From: Deltaproteobacteria bacterium
GTDB lineage: Bacteria; Desulfobacterota; Binatia; UTPRO1
Direction: 5' to 3'
NCBI GenBank assembly: GCA_020852955.1
Contig: JADYZW010000021.1
Location: 16,328 to 80,327 of the forward strand
DNA: 64,000 nt
Part shown: piece by piece, positions 15,543 through 24,387 of the stretch
Position numbering within the stretch: position 1 is the first letter of the stretch
How the letters are laid out: each line of letters opens with the position of its first letter
The notes under the pieces: generated by a model
Database searches by the model: none
What the model was told of the DNA's origin: nothing
Seen by the model: only the letters and a program-made list of their open reading frames with translations
Position numbers and translations under genes: made by a program

Positions 15543-18500
15543 TCAAAGGAGCCCCGCGTTGCCGACGTCGGCGCGTCCGCGGCTCACGGCCGGCTGCGGT
15601 ACGACCGTCCCGCGACGCATCACGAAGTTCCACTTCCAGATGGCGTAGAGCGCCGGGTAGACCAGCAGCTCCAGCAGGAACGACGTGGCGAGGCCGCCGA
15701 CCATCGGCGCGGCGATGCGCTTCATGACGTCGGCGCCGCTGCCGGTCGCCCACATGATGGGCAGGAGGCCCATGAACGCGGCGGCGACGGTCATCATCTT
15801 CGGGCGGACGCGGCGGACGGCGCCGTGGATGATCGCCTCGTCGAGATCCTCCTCCGTCCGCATGCGGCCGGCGCGCACGCGTTCTTCGTAGGCGAGGTCG
15901 AGGAAGAGCAGCATGAACACGCCGGTCTCGGCGTCGAGCCCCATGAGGGCGATCATCCCGACCCAGACCGCGATCGACGTGTTGTAGCCGAGCCCCCAGA
16001 GGAGCCACACCGCGCCGACCAGCGAGAAGGGCACGGCGAGCAGCACGATCGCCGTCTTCACGCCCGATTTCGTGTTCATGTAGAGGAGGAGCGCGATCAG
16101 GAAGAGGGTCAGCGGCAGCACGATCGTCAGCCGCTCGCGGACGCGCAGCATGTTCTCGTACTGGCCGCTCCAGACGAACGTGTAGCCGGGGGGCAGCGGC
16201 ACCGCCGCCTGCACCCGGGCCTTCGCCTCGTCGACGTAGCCGCCGACGTCGCGCCCGGTCATGTCCACGTAGACGTAGCCCGCGAGCTGGCCGTTCTCGT
16301 TGCGGATCATCGCCGGCCCCTCGACGCGGCGGAGCGTCGCGATCTGCGCCATCGGGATCTGCGCGCCCGACGGCGTCGGCACGAGCACGCGCTCGAGGCT
16401 CCGGGTGTCGTCGCGGTACGCGCGGCCGTGGCGGAGGTTCCCCGGCTAGCGCGCGCGTCCCTCGACGGTGGTGGTGACGGTCTCGCCGCCGATCGCCGAC
16501 ATGACGATCGTCTGGGCGTCCTCGACCGTGAGGCCGTAGCGCGCCAGGTCTTCCCGGCGGAGGTCGACGTCGACGTAGTAGCCGCCGGCCGTGCGCTCGG
16601 CCAGCACGTTCCGCGTGCCGGGGATCTCGCGCAGCACGCCCTCGAGGCGCTCGCCGAGCCGCTGGATCACCTTCAAGTCGGGTCCGAGGATCTTGATGCC
16701 GATCGGCGTGCGCACGCCGGTCGACAGCATGTCGATGCGGTTCTTGATCGGCTGGGTCCAGATGTTGGGGATGCCGGGAAAGCGGAGCTTGGCGTCGAGC
16801 TCGCTCTGGAGCTCCTCGAAGGTGATGCGCTCGGGGAGGACGCGCCCGAGCGCCCAGCGCACCGGCGCGGGAAAGCCGGAGTACCAGCGCTCGACGGGAC
16901 GCCACTCCGACTCGGGCTTGAGCATGACGGTGGTCTCCACCATCGAGAACGGCGCGGGGTCGGTCGGGGAGTCGGCGCGGCCGGCCTTGCCGAAGACGCG
17001 CTCGACCTCGGGCGTGTCGCGCAGGATGCGGTCCTGGATCTGGAGGATGCGTTGCGCCTCGGTCACCGACATGCCGGGGAGCGCGGTCGGCATGTAGAGG
17101 TAGGCGCCCTCGTTGAGCGGCGGCATGAACTCCGACCCGAGCCGCAGATAGACCGGGATCGTGGACGCGACGAGGACCGCGGCGGCGGCGATGGTGGCGA
17201 ACTTGTGGCGCAGCACCCAGAGGCAGACCGGTTCGTACACGGCGAAGAGGACGCGGCTGATCGGGTGGCGCTCCTCGGGGTAGTACCGGCCGACCGTCAC
17301 CGCGTTCACGAGCCGCGCGACGAAGCGCGGGCGGAACTCCCACGGCTCCATGCGCGTGAAGAGCATGCGCATGGCGGGGTCGAGCGTGACGGCGAGGATC
17401 GCCGCGATCGCCATCGCCAGGTTCTTCGAATACGCGAGCGGCTTGAAGAGCCGGCCCTCCTGGTCGACGAGCGTGAAGATCGGCAGGAACGCGACCGCGA
17501 TGACCAGCAGCGAGAAGAAGACCGACGGCCCGACTTCCTGGAGCGCCCGCAGGCGAACGGCGTGGTAGTCGCCGCGCCGGCCGCCCGCGACCCATTCCTC
17601 CAGCCGCTTGTAGGCGTTCTCCACCTCGACGATCGCGCCGTCGACGAGCACGCCGATCGAGATCGCGATGCCGGCGAGCGACATGATGTTGGAGGTGAGG
17701 CCCATCGCGTACATCGGGATGAACGCCAGCAGCACCGACACCGGGATCGTGACGATCGGGATCACCGCCGAGGGGATGTGCCAGAGGAAGATCAGGATGA
17801 CGGCGCTCACGATCAGCATCTCCTCGCCGAGCGAGTGGAGGAGGGTGTCGATCGCGCGCTCGATCAGGGTCGAGCGGTCGTAGGTCGTGACGACCTCGAC
17901 GCCGGCCGGGAGGCTCGGGGCCAGCTCCTGGAGGCGCGCCTGGACGCGCCGGATCACGTTCAGGGCGTTCTCGCCCTGGCGCATGACGATGACGCCGCCG
18001 ACGGTGTCGCCGAGCCCGTCGAGGTCGGCGACGCCGCGGCGGATGTCGGGTCCGAGCGTCACCTTCGCGACCTGGCGCACGAGGACGGGCGTGCCGGTTT
18101 TCTCGTCGACCGAGACCACGATGTCCTCGATGTCCTTCATCGACTGCACGTAGCCGCGGCCGCGCACCATGTACTCGGTGCCCGCGAACTCCAGCAGGCG
18201 GCCGCCGACCTCGTTGTTGCCCTTGCGGACGGCGTCGACGAGCCTGGTCAACGGGATGCCGTAGGCGAGGAGCAGGTTCGGGTCGGCGTTCACTTGGTAC
18301 TGCTTCACGAAGCCGCCGACGGCGGCGACCTCGGCGACGCCGGGCACCGCCTGCAGGTGGTAGCGGAGATACCAGTCCTGCAGGCTCCGGAGCTCGGCGA
18401 GCGAGTGCGTCCCACCGCGGTCGACGAGGGCGTACTGGTAGATCCAGCCGACGCTCGTCGCGTCCGGGCCCATCTCGGTGCGCACCCCCTCGGGCAGGCG

Positions 18501-18854
18501 CGGCAGGATCTTGCTCAGATACTCGAGGACCCGCGAGCGCGCCCAGTAGAGATCGGTGCCGTCCTCGAAGATGACGTAGACGTACGAGTAGCCGAAGTCG
18601 GAGAAGCCGCGGACGGCCTTGATCTTCGGCGCGCCGAGGAGTGCGGTCGCGATCGGGTAGGTGACCTGGTCCTCCAGGATGTCGGGGCTCCGATCCCAGC
18701 GCGAGTAGACGATCACCTGCGTGTCGGAGAGGTCGGGGATGGCGTCGAGCGGGATGTGGCGCGTCACCCAGAGGGCGGCGAGCACCGCGACGCCGGTCAG
18801 GATCAGGACGAGCACCCGGTTGCGGGCGCTGAGCTCGATGAGGCGCTCGATCAT
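15543..18854 (-). pseudogene. Heavy-metal RND efflux pump (CusA/CzcA type) interrupted by an in-frame TAG
   Basis: The gene spells a full-length CusA/CzcA inner-membrane proton-driven metal pump of about 1100 codons. Recognisable parts include SARNRVLVLILTGVAVLAAL, DLSDTQVIVYSRWDRSPDIL, YVIFEDGTDLYWARSRVLEY, LDGLGDTVGGVIVMRQGENA, and DAETGVFMLLFLDLAY with the HME-RND acidic positions. At 16446-16448 (read on the minus strand) a TAG replaces the codon where relatives have Phe in the VEGRARFPVNLR segment. The frame before and after is the same, and downstream codons still encode the family sequence (NLRHGRAYRDDTRSLERVL). This is therefore a nonsense change, not a frameshift. It could be a pseudogene, a sequencing error or readthrough. 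A GTG at 16388 could restart a 281-residue C-terminal piece. Confidence 0.85.
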
Positions 18855-18867
18855 GCGCGGGTCCGGA

Positions 18868-20088
18868 TCAGTGCGCGGAGGTCGCGGGCTTGAAGGCCGC
18901 CAGCGCCGCCCGGAAGCGCGACTCGGAGTCGATGAGGAAGTTTGCCGAGGTGACGACCTCGTCGCCGTCGGCGAGGCCTGCGAGGACCTCGTAGTAGCCC
19001 TGGGCCGAGCGCCCGAGGGTCACCGAGCGCGGCTCGAACTGCCCCTCGCCGCGCACGACGAAGACGATCTGGTGGTCGCCGGTGTCGAGCACGGCCTCGG
19101 TCGGGACGGCGAGCCGGTCGCCGAGCGGGATGACGATCCGCACCTGCACGAAGCTCTCGGGGCGGAGCTCCCTGGCGGGGGTGGACACGCGGCCGCGCAC
19201 GCGCACCGTGCGCGTCGCCGGGTCGAGGATGGCGTCGACGGCGGCGATCGTGGCGTGGAACTCGCGCCCGGGCTGCGACGGCGCCGTCACCGTCATCTCC
19301 TGTCCGGGCCGTACGAGCGGCACCTCGTACTCGTAGACCTGCGCGTAGACCCAGACGCTGTCGCTCGGCAGCAGCAGCTCGATCGGGTCGTGGTCGGCGC
19401 GCGCGAGCGCGCGGATCTGCTCCTCCGAGAGGCCCTGCTGGAGGAGGCGCAGATAAGCGCCGCGGACGAGCGCGTCGCCGCCGGTGCGGGCTTCCGAGCG
19501 CGCGTTGGCACCGAACGACGCCCGCGAGCGCACGGCCTCGCGATACTCGACGATCGCGCGGTAGAGCACCGGGTCGTAGGCGATGCGTCCGACCGCGCGC
19601 ACCTCGACCGCGAGCGGGCGGACCGTTATCCGTCCGCGCGTGACGCCGATCAGCTGCTGGCGCTCGCGCGAGAGCGTGAACGGCGCGTGTCCGGGCACGC
19701 CGGCGTCGGCCGCGGCCGCGCCGGCCTCCTCGTAGACCGGGAGATAGTCCATCCCCATCTCGTCCTTCGCCGGATGGTCGGAGACGATCTCGGGGCGCAT
19801 GGGATGGCGGTAGAACTTGATCCGGGGCTCCGGCGCCGCGGCCGGGGCGTCCGGCGCCGCCGCGCGCTCGTGCTCCGACAGGTCGACGCGCTGGAGCGCC
19901 ATGCCGCAGATCGGACAGTTGCCGGGATGGTCCTGGACGATCTGCGGGTGCATCGAGCACTGGTAGACGACCTTCGCTTCCGTGCCGGCGTCGCGGGCGT
20001 CGGGGGCGTCGCGGAACGCGCCGAGCCGGTAGGCGCCGCCGGCGACGGCGACGAGCGCCAGGACGGTCAGGAGGGCGCGCTTACTCAT
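18868..20088 (-). CDS. Efflux RND periplasmic adaptor (CusB type) with heavy-metal-binding domain
   Basis: A 406-residue membrane-fusion protein linking pump and outer-membrane channel. After an N-terminal signal/anchor (RALLTVLALVAVAGGAYRLG) comes a metal-binding module, YQCSMHPQIVQDHPGNCPIC followed by GMAL, and a second, partly degenerate copy FYRHPMRPEIVSDHPAKDEM. The adaptor body shows FTLSRERQQLIGVTRGRI, then a helical hairpin and lipoyl-like beta-barrel segments (RPGQEMTVTAPSQPGREF, VRGRVSTPARELRPESFVQV). The Cys/His/Met pattern suggests copper, silver or a similar ion. It overlaps the channel gene upstream by 8 bp, and the pump gene starts 13 bp after its stop: one operon. Confidence 0.92.
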   Translation of the reverse strand: MSKRALLTVLALVAVAGGAYRLGAFRDAPDARDAGTEAKVVYQCSMHPQIVQDHPGNCPICGMALQRVDLSEHERAAAPDAPAAAPEPRIKFYRHPMRPEIVSDHPAKDEMGMDYLPVYEEAGAAAADAGVPGHAPFTLSRERQQLIGVTRGRITVRPLAVEVRAVGRIAYDPVLYRAIVEYREAVRSRASFGANARSEARTGGDALVRGAYLRLLQQGLSEEQIRALARADHDPIELLLPSDSVWVYAQVYEYEVPLVRPGQEMTVTAPSQPGREFHATIAAVDAILDPATRTVRVRGRVSTPARELRPESFVQVRIVIPLGDRLAVPTEAVLDTGDHQIVFVVRGEGQFEPRSVTLGRSAQGYYEVLAGLADGDEVVTSANFLIDSESRFRAALAAFKPATSAH

Positions 20089-21382
20089 GGCGGCCCTCGT
20101 GGGTCGGCGCCGCGCCGCCCCGCGGCAGCGCGGTCCCGACCGCCTCCTCGAGCTCGGCGAACGCCCGCTCGAACTCCCCTTGCGCCGCCAGGTGCTCGAG
20201 GTGCACGGACTGGACCCCGCGCAGGGTGTCGATCAGCTCACCGAAGGTGCCGTCGCCGGTCTCGTACGCGCCTTCGGTCACGCGCAGCGCCTGCTCGGCG
20301 TGCGGCACGTGCGTCGCGGAGAAGAGGTCGTGCTGGAGGAGCGCGGTCCGGGTCGCGAGGAAGGCGCGCTCGACCTCGCGGCGGACGGCGTCTTCGACGC
20401 GGCGCTTCTCGGCGCGGGACGCGGCGAGCCGGGCGTTCGCCTCGTCGAGCGCCGCGGCGTACTTGGCGCGATTGAAGATCGGTAGCGAGACGGCGGCGGA
20501 GGCGCCGAAGCCGTCCGGCATGTCGTCGTTCACGAAGCGGCTCACGGAGACTTCGAAGTCGGGGAGTCTGTTCTTGTGCGCGAGCTCGACGGCGGTGGCG
20601 TCGCGCGCGATGGCTTCGTCCTCGCCGCGTACGTCGGGACGGGTGGCGAGCGCGGTCGCGACGAGCGCATCGAGCGACAGGGCGAGGCGCGGCGGCGCCG
20701 GTGTGACGGGCGCGCCGCGGACCGCACTCGACGGCCGGCTCAGGAGGGCCGCGAGGTCGGCGCGGGCGCGCTCGATCACGAGGCGCTGGGTCTCGATCTG
20801 GTTCGCCAGGTGCGTGAGCTCGACCTGCAGGCGGAGCGCGTCGGCCTGACTCGCCTCGCCGGTGCCGTATTTGCGTTCGACGGCGCGGGTGAGGCGGGTG
20901 ACGAGGTCGCGGTCGCGCTCGAGGAGCGCGAGCTTCGCGTGGGTTTCCCAGAGCGCGTAGTAGGCCGTCTTCACGGCGGCCACGAGCGCGAGCTCGACGC
21001 GCTCCGCCTCGGACGTCCCGCGCGCGGCGTCGTGGGCGGCGACCTCGCCCGCGAGCCGGCGCTTGCCGGGGAACGGGATCTTCTGCGAGAGCTTGAAGAT
21101 GTTGTTGTCGGCCCGGTCGATGCGGAAGGAGTTGGGGGTGTTCCACGCCTCCCAGCTGAGCATCGGATCGTCCCAGGCTGCGGCTTGGCGTGGCGTCTGC
21201 CGCAGGGCGGCCGCCCGCTCCCGGGCCGCCGCGAGCTCGGGATTGCGATCCCGCGCGTCGGAGAGGATGGCGTCGAGGGCGAGCGGAGGATCGGCGGCCG
21301 CGGCTCGGGCCGCCACGCCGCCGACCACCAGACAGGTCCACACCACCAGAGCGACCCGGGTCCCGCCGTGCCATGTCCGCAT
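20081..21382 (-). CDS. TolC/CusC-like outer membrane efflux channel
   Basis: A 433-residue outer-membrane factor of the RND efflux system. A signal peptide (RVALVVWTCLVVGGVAARAA) precedes LDAILSDARDRNPELAAARE, and two internally repeated helical segments follow, with QKIPFPGKRRLAGEVAAHDA and LPIFNRAKYAAALDEANARL. These are the repeats that build the periplasmic tunnel and beta-barrel. The reading frame stays open far upstream, but that extension is antisense to the ECF sigma gene and lacks similarity, so I start at the ATG at 21380-21382. It is the first gene of the three-gene metal-efflux operon and is divergent from the ECF sigma gene. Confidence 0.9.
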   Translation of the reverse strand: MRTWHGGTRVALVVWTCLVVGGVAARAAAADPPLALDAILSDARDRNPELAAARERAAALRQTPRQAAAWDDPMLSWEAWNTPNSFRIDRADNNIFKLSQKIPFPGKRRLAGEVAAHDAARGTSEAERVELALVAAVKTAYYALWETHAKLALLERDRDLVTRLTRAVERKYGTGEASQADALRLQVELTHLANQIETQRLVIERARADLAALLSRPSSAVRGAPVTPAPPRLALSLDALVATALATRPDVRGEDEAIARDATAVELAHKNRLPDFEVSVSRFVNDDMPDGFGASAAVSLPIFNRAKYAAALDEANARLAASRAEKRRVEDAVRREVERAFLATRTALLQHDLFSATHVPHAEQALRVTEGAYETGDGTFGELIDTLRGVQSVHLEHLAAQGEFERAFAELEEAVGTALPRGGAAPTHEGRHE

Positions 21383-21435
21383 GCACCCCGGAGTACGCGC
21401 GCCCCGCGGTCCGGTAACATGGGCGTCCGGTCTGG

Positions 21436-21454
21436 GCGGGAGGCGAGCTCCCGC
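21436..21454. promoter_or_regulatory. 7-bp inverted repeat between the efflux operon and the ECF sigma gene
   Basis: GCGGGAG at 21436-21442 and CTCCCGC at 21448-21454 with a 5-nt centre, in the 114-bp divergent intergenic region. GTAAC/GTTAC half-sites flank it. It could be an operator shared by the efflux operon and the sigma gene; there is no direct proof. Confidence 0.35.
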
Positions 21455-21496
21455 GTTACGTTCGCGACGACCCGACGTACACGGAAGGGACGAGGA

Positions 21497-22063
21497 GTGA
21501 GCGGCGAGGAAACCTCGGACGAGATCCTGATGGCGGCATACCAGGCCGGAAACGAAGCGGCGTTCGGCGAGCTCTTCGCGCGCTACTCGGGGAGCGTCTA
21601 CGGCTTCCTCGTGCGGCGCGTCGGCGATCGCGCGCGCGCCGACGACCTCTATCAGGAGGCGTTCCTCCGGCTGCACCGCGCCCGTGCCACGTACGATTCG
21701 CGGCGTCCCTTCCGGGCCTGGCTCTTCGGCATCGTCCACAACCTCGCGACCGACGCGTTCCGCAGCCGCGGCCGCGCACCGGAGATGGCCGCCGACGACG
21801 GTCTCGACCGCGCCGGCGCCGCGCCGTCGCCGGAGCGTGTCGCCACGGCCCGCGAGGCCGTTGCGGATCTCCAGGAGGCGCTCGCGGGCCTCGCCCCGGA
21901 CGAGGCGACCGCGCTCATCCTGGCGCGGGTCGAGGGCCTCGACTACGAGGAGATCGGCGGCGTGCTCGGCCGCTCGGCCGGGGCGACCAAGCAGCTCGCG
22001 TATCGCGCCCTGAAGCGGGTGCGCGCCGCGATGGCGGCCCGCGGCCACGCGGAGGAGTCGTGA
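21497..22063 (+). CDS. ECF-family RNA polymerase sigma factor
   Basis: A 188-residue extracytoplasmic-function sigma factor. Region 2 is AAFGELFARYSGSVYGFLVR, then ADDLYQEAFLRLHRARATYD and PFRAWLFGIVHNLATDAFRS. Region 4 is LAPDEATALILARVEGLDYE, EIGGVLGRSAGATKQLAYRA. The start is a GTG at 21497; the frame is open far upstream but only becomes sigma-like here. Its stop overlaps the GTG of the next gene (GTGA), a membrane protein with a zinc-finger-like N-terminus. That is the usual sigma/anti-sigma arrangement, in which the sigma factor is held at the membrane until a signal arrives. It is divergent from the metal-efflux operon and could control it; that is inference. Confidence 0.92.
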   Translation: MSGEETSDEILMAAYQAGNEAAFGELFARYSGSVYGFLVRRVGDRARADDLYQEAFLRLHRARATYDSRRPFRAWLFGIVHNLATDAFRSRGRAPEMAADDGLDRAGAAPSPERVATAREAVADLQEALAGLAPDEATALILARVEGLDYEEIGGVLGRSAGATKQLAYRALKRVRAAMAARGHAEES

Positions 22064-22989
22064 CGCCGCCGATGGAATGCGCCGAGTACGGCGCGTGGGT
22101 GATGGACGTCCTCGCCCGCGTCGCCGATCCTCTCGACCCCGCCGCGCTCGAGCACGCCGCCGCGTGCGCCGCATGTCGCCGCGGCACCGAGGCCACGAAG
22201 GCCGGCTGGGATCTCTTCGCGGACGTGGCGCCGATCGCGCCGCCGCCGGCGCTCGCCGCACGGATGCGCGAGACCGTGCTCCGCCTGATCGCGGAGGAGC
22301 GCGCGCCGGCGACGACGTCGCGCCGCGCGGCGTCGGCGTCCGCGTCCGGCCGCGCCGCGACGGAGGCTGGATGGGGCGCGACGCTCCAGGTGCCGCTCGC
22401 GGTCACGTCGGCGGCGCTCGTCACCGCCGCGACGCTCCTCCTCCTGAGCGGCCTCGTCTTCGCGACCGCGCTGCCGCGCGGGCACCTCTTCTTCTGCGCG
22501 GCGATGTACACCGGGCTCCTCGTCGGAGCGTTCTCGTGGATCTACAGCGCGACCACGGTGCACGGCGTCCACCTCGACGTCGCGGCGCGGGTCGGCATCC
22601 TGGCGCTCGCGATCACGCTCGCCGCGTCGACGGCGTGCCCGGAGCTGCACGTGCTCGCCTGGTGGGATCGTTCCGCGTTCGGCGTCTTCTTCACCGACCA
22701 CCTCGGCCGCGGCGGCAGCTCTCTCGTCTTCGGGTTCGCCTACGGCCTCTTTCCGGGATTCCTCGCCGCGCTCTTCGGTGGCCGGCTGCTCGCCGAGCGC
22801 CCGCTCGCGAACGGCCTCGTCGCCGTCGCCGTGGTGTTCCTGCTCGCGACGCCCGTCATCTACCTGCAGTCGGCGCCGTTCACCTCGGGCGTGATCGCGA
22901 TCTGGCTCGCCGGCACCGCCGTCGGGACGATGTGCGGCGTGTTCGGCGCGCTCCGCGTGCGGCGTCGCGTGCGCTTTGCCGCGGCATAG
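22060..22989 (+). CDS. Putative membrane anti-sigma factor
   Basis: A 309-residue protein translated in overlap with the ECF sigma gene. The N-terminal ~75 residues contain LDPAALEHAAACAACRRGTE, an HX3CX2C pattern like the zinc-finger anti-sigma domain. The remainder carries about six hydrophobic segments, for example TSAALVTAATLLLLSGLVFA, FFCAAMYTGLLVGAFSWIYS and GLVAVAVVFLLATPVIYLQS, so it is an integral inner-membrane protein, larger than usual for the family. It probably binds and silences the preceding sigma factor. The start could be the GTG at 22060 or an ATG at 22072. The trigger is unknown. Confidence 0.75.
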   Translation: MTPPMECAEYGAWVMDVLARVADPLDPAALEHAAACAACRRGTEATKAGWDLFADVAPIAPPPALAARMRETVLRLIAEERAPATTSRRAASASASGRAATEAGWGATLQVPLAVTSAALVTAATLLLLSGLVFATALPRGHLFFCAAMYTGLLVGAFSWIYSATTVHGVHLDVAARVGILALAITLAASTACPELHVLAWWDRSAFGVFFTDHLGRGGSSLVFGFAYGLFPGFLAALFGGRLLAERPLANGLVAVAVVFLLATPVIYLQSAPFTSGVIAIWLAGTAVGTMCGVFGALRVRRRVRFAAA

Positions 22990-23107
22990 GCCGTCCGGAG
23001 GCGGGCACGCGAGGGAGCGGCGCGGACGCCGCGTCGCTCGCCGTCGGGGGTTATGCGGCGTCCGCGCCCCACCTCGAGTCGCGGTGGGTGAAGGCCGATA
23101 GAGGGGC

Positions 23108-23383
23108 ATGAGCATACTGCCGGCGATCATGACCTCGGGTCTCGCGCTGATCGAGCGCGCCGACCGGCGGCTCGGCGCGAGCGCGCGCGCCTTCGCGCGC
23201 GCCGCCGACGCGGAGGTCGCCGGCGCGGCGCCGTCCGACGGCGCCCCGGCGTCCGCGGACGGCGGCGATCTCGTCGGGGCCGCCGTCGGCGTCGTCTACG
23301 GCCGCACGTCGGGTGCGAGCGGCGTGAGGCTCCTCGCGATCGGCCGCGACATCGAGAAGACGCTGCTCGACGTCCTCGCGTAG
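23108..23383 (+). CDS. Small protein resembling a degenerate flagellar rod-type (FlgC/FlgG-like) protein
   Basis: A 91-residue protein. Its start ILPAIMTSGLALIERADRRL and end DIEKTLLDVLA mirror the two ends of flagellar rod/hook proteins, which begin with an SGL...A...R...SA.N.AN helix and finish with a helix ending in LLDIL. Here the ends are joined by a short Ala/Asp-rich linker (about 40 residues), with no room for the normal middle domain. Similar tiny rod-like proteins occur in some proteobacteria outside flagellar operons. The similarity is my reading by eye and is weak. It stands alone between the anti-sigma gene and the ABC exporter. Confidence 0.45.
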   Translation: MSILPAIMTSGLALIERADRRLGASARAFARAADAEVAGAAPSDGAPASADGGDLVGAAVGVVYGRTSGASGVRLLAIGRDIEKTLLDVLA

Positions 23384-23421
23384 CCGCCGCGGGGGAGCGA
23401 TCGCGGTCGTCGTGACGCGGT

Positions 23422-23440
23422 GTCGCTGACGTCAAGCGAC
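23422..23440. promoter_or_regulatory. Inverted repeat GTCGC-TGACGTCA-A-GCGAC upstream of the exporter/NRPS gene train
   Basis: The 8-bp palindrome TGACGTCA (23427-23434) is flanked by complementary GTCGC and GCGAC arms with one extra A. It lies about 230 bp before the ABC ATPase gene that starts the long operon. It looks like a dimeric operator, but no cognate regulator is encoded in the cluster. The rest of 23384-23667 shows no gene. Confidence 0.35.
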
Positions 23441-23667
23441 GCTCTGCCGCCGCGCGCGGGCGGCGGCGCCGGGGGCGCAAGCGAGATCGCGGGTCCCACG
23501 GCGCCGCGGCGTCCGCTCCGGTTGGTCTCCGCCTTGCTCTCCTGACGCCGCATGCGGACGCGGAGGGCGCTCGGTCGAGGCATGCGCGCGCGCGGAACGG
23601 GCGCGCGGATTGCCGCACGGCGGGACTTGCCGGCGGCCTCGGGACGCGCGGGGAGGCGGGGCCGGCG

Positions 23668-24387
23668 GTGAGGGAGGCCGGGAAGGTGACGGTCGAAGCC
23701 GTCGATCTCGTCCGCCGGCACCGCCAGGGCGACGTGGTCGTCCCCGCGCTCCGCGGCGTGTCGCTCACCGTCGCGGGCGGCGAGCTCGTCGCCGTGGTCG
23801 GCCCGAGCGGCTCGGGGAAGTCGACGCTGCTGCACCTGCTCGCCGGGGTCGACGTGCCCGACGCCGGGCGTGTCGTCGTCGCGGGGGCCGCGCTGCACGC
23901 CCTGTCGGAGGACGCGCGCGCCGCGATCCGGCGGCGCACGATCGGCCTCGTCTTCCAAGCGTGCAACCTGGTGCCGCTCCTGACCGCACTCGAGAACGTC
24001 GCGCTGCCGCTCTTGCTCGATGGGGAGCCTCCGCGGCGTGCCCGCGCGCGCGCGCTCGCCGCGCTCGCGGCCGTGGGCCTCGCGGAGCGCGCCGCCCGCA
24101 CGCCGGACCGGTTGTCGGGCGGCGAGGCGCAACGCGTGGCGGTCGCACGCGCGCTCGTGGCCGACCCACCGCTCGTGCTCGCGGACGAGCCGACCGGCAG
24201 CCTCGATGCGAAGAGCGCCGAGGGGGTGCTGACGCTCCTCCGGGACGCGACCGCCGGCGGTACGGCGATCGTGCTCGTCACCCACGACCCGCGCGCGGCG
24301 GCGCGTGCGGACCGCGTGATCCGCCTCGTCGACGGTAGGATCGCGGCCGAGCTCGGGGAGGACGCGTGCGCGCGGGCGGCGTCGTGA
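23668..24387 (+). CDS. ABC transporter ATP-binding protein (MacB/LolD type)
   Basis: A 239-residue ATPase of the MacB/LolD/FtsE group that drives FtsX-type permeases. Walker A is VGPSGSGKSTLLHLLAGVD, the Q-loop region LVFQACNLVPLLTALENVAL, the signature DRLSGGEAQRVAVARALVAD, and Walker B PPLVLADEPTGSLD, with the H-loop VLVTHDPRA. The start is a GTG at 23668. The permease gene overlaps its 3' end by 22 bp. This family moves lipoproteins, peptides or lipid-like molecules out of the inner membrane rather than importing solutes. As the first gene of the gene train leading into the FAAL/NRPS set, it is the obvious exporter for that product. Confidence 0.93.
   Translation: MREAGKVTVEAVDLVRRHRQGDVVVPALRGVSLTVAGGELVAVVGPSGSGKSTLLHLLAGVDVPDAGRVVVAGAALHALSEDARAAIRRRTIGLVFQACNLVPLLTALENVALPLLLDGEPPRRARARALAALAAVGLAERAARTPDRLSGGEAQRVAVARALVADPPLVLADEPTGSLDAKSAEGVLTLLRDATAGGTAIVLVTHDPRAAARADRVIRLVDGRIAAELGEDACARAAS

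Noticed and set aside
15825..18893. A 1022-codon open frame on the plus strand opposite the RND pump
   Set aside because: It is antisense to a gene with clear family motifs, is rich in Arg, Asp, Glu and His in the pattern given by reverse-complement GC-rich codons, and shows no domain.
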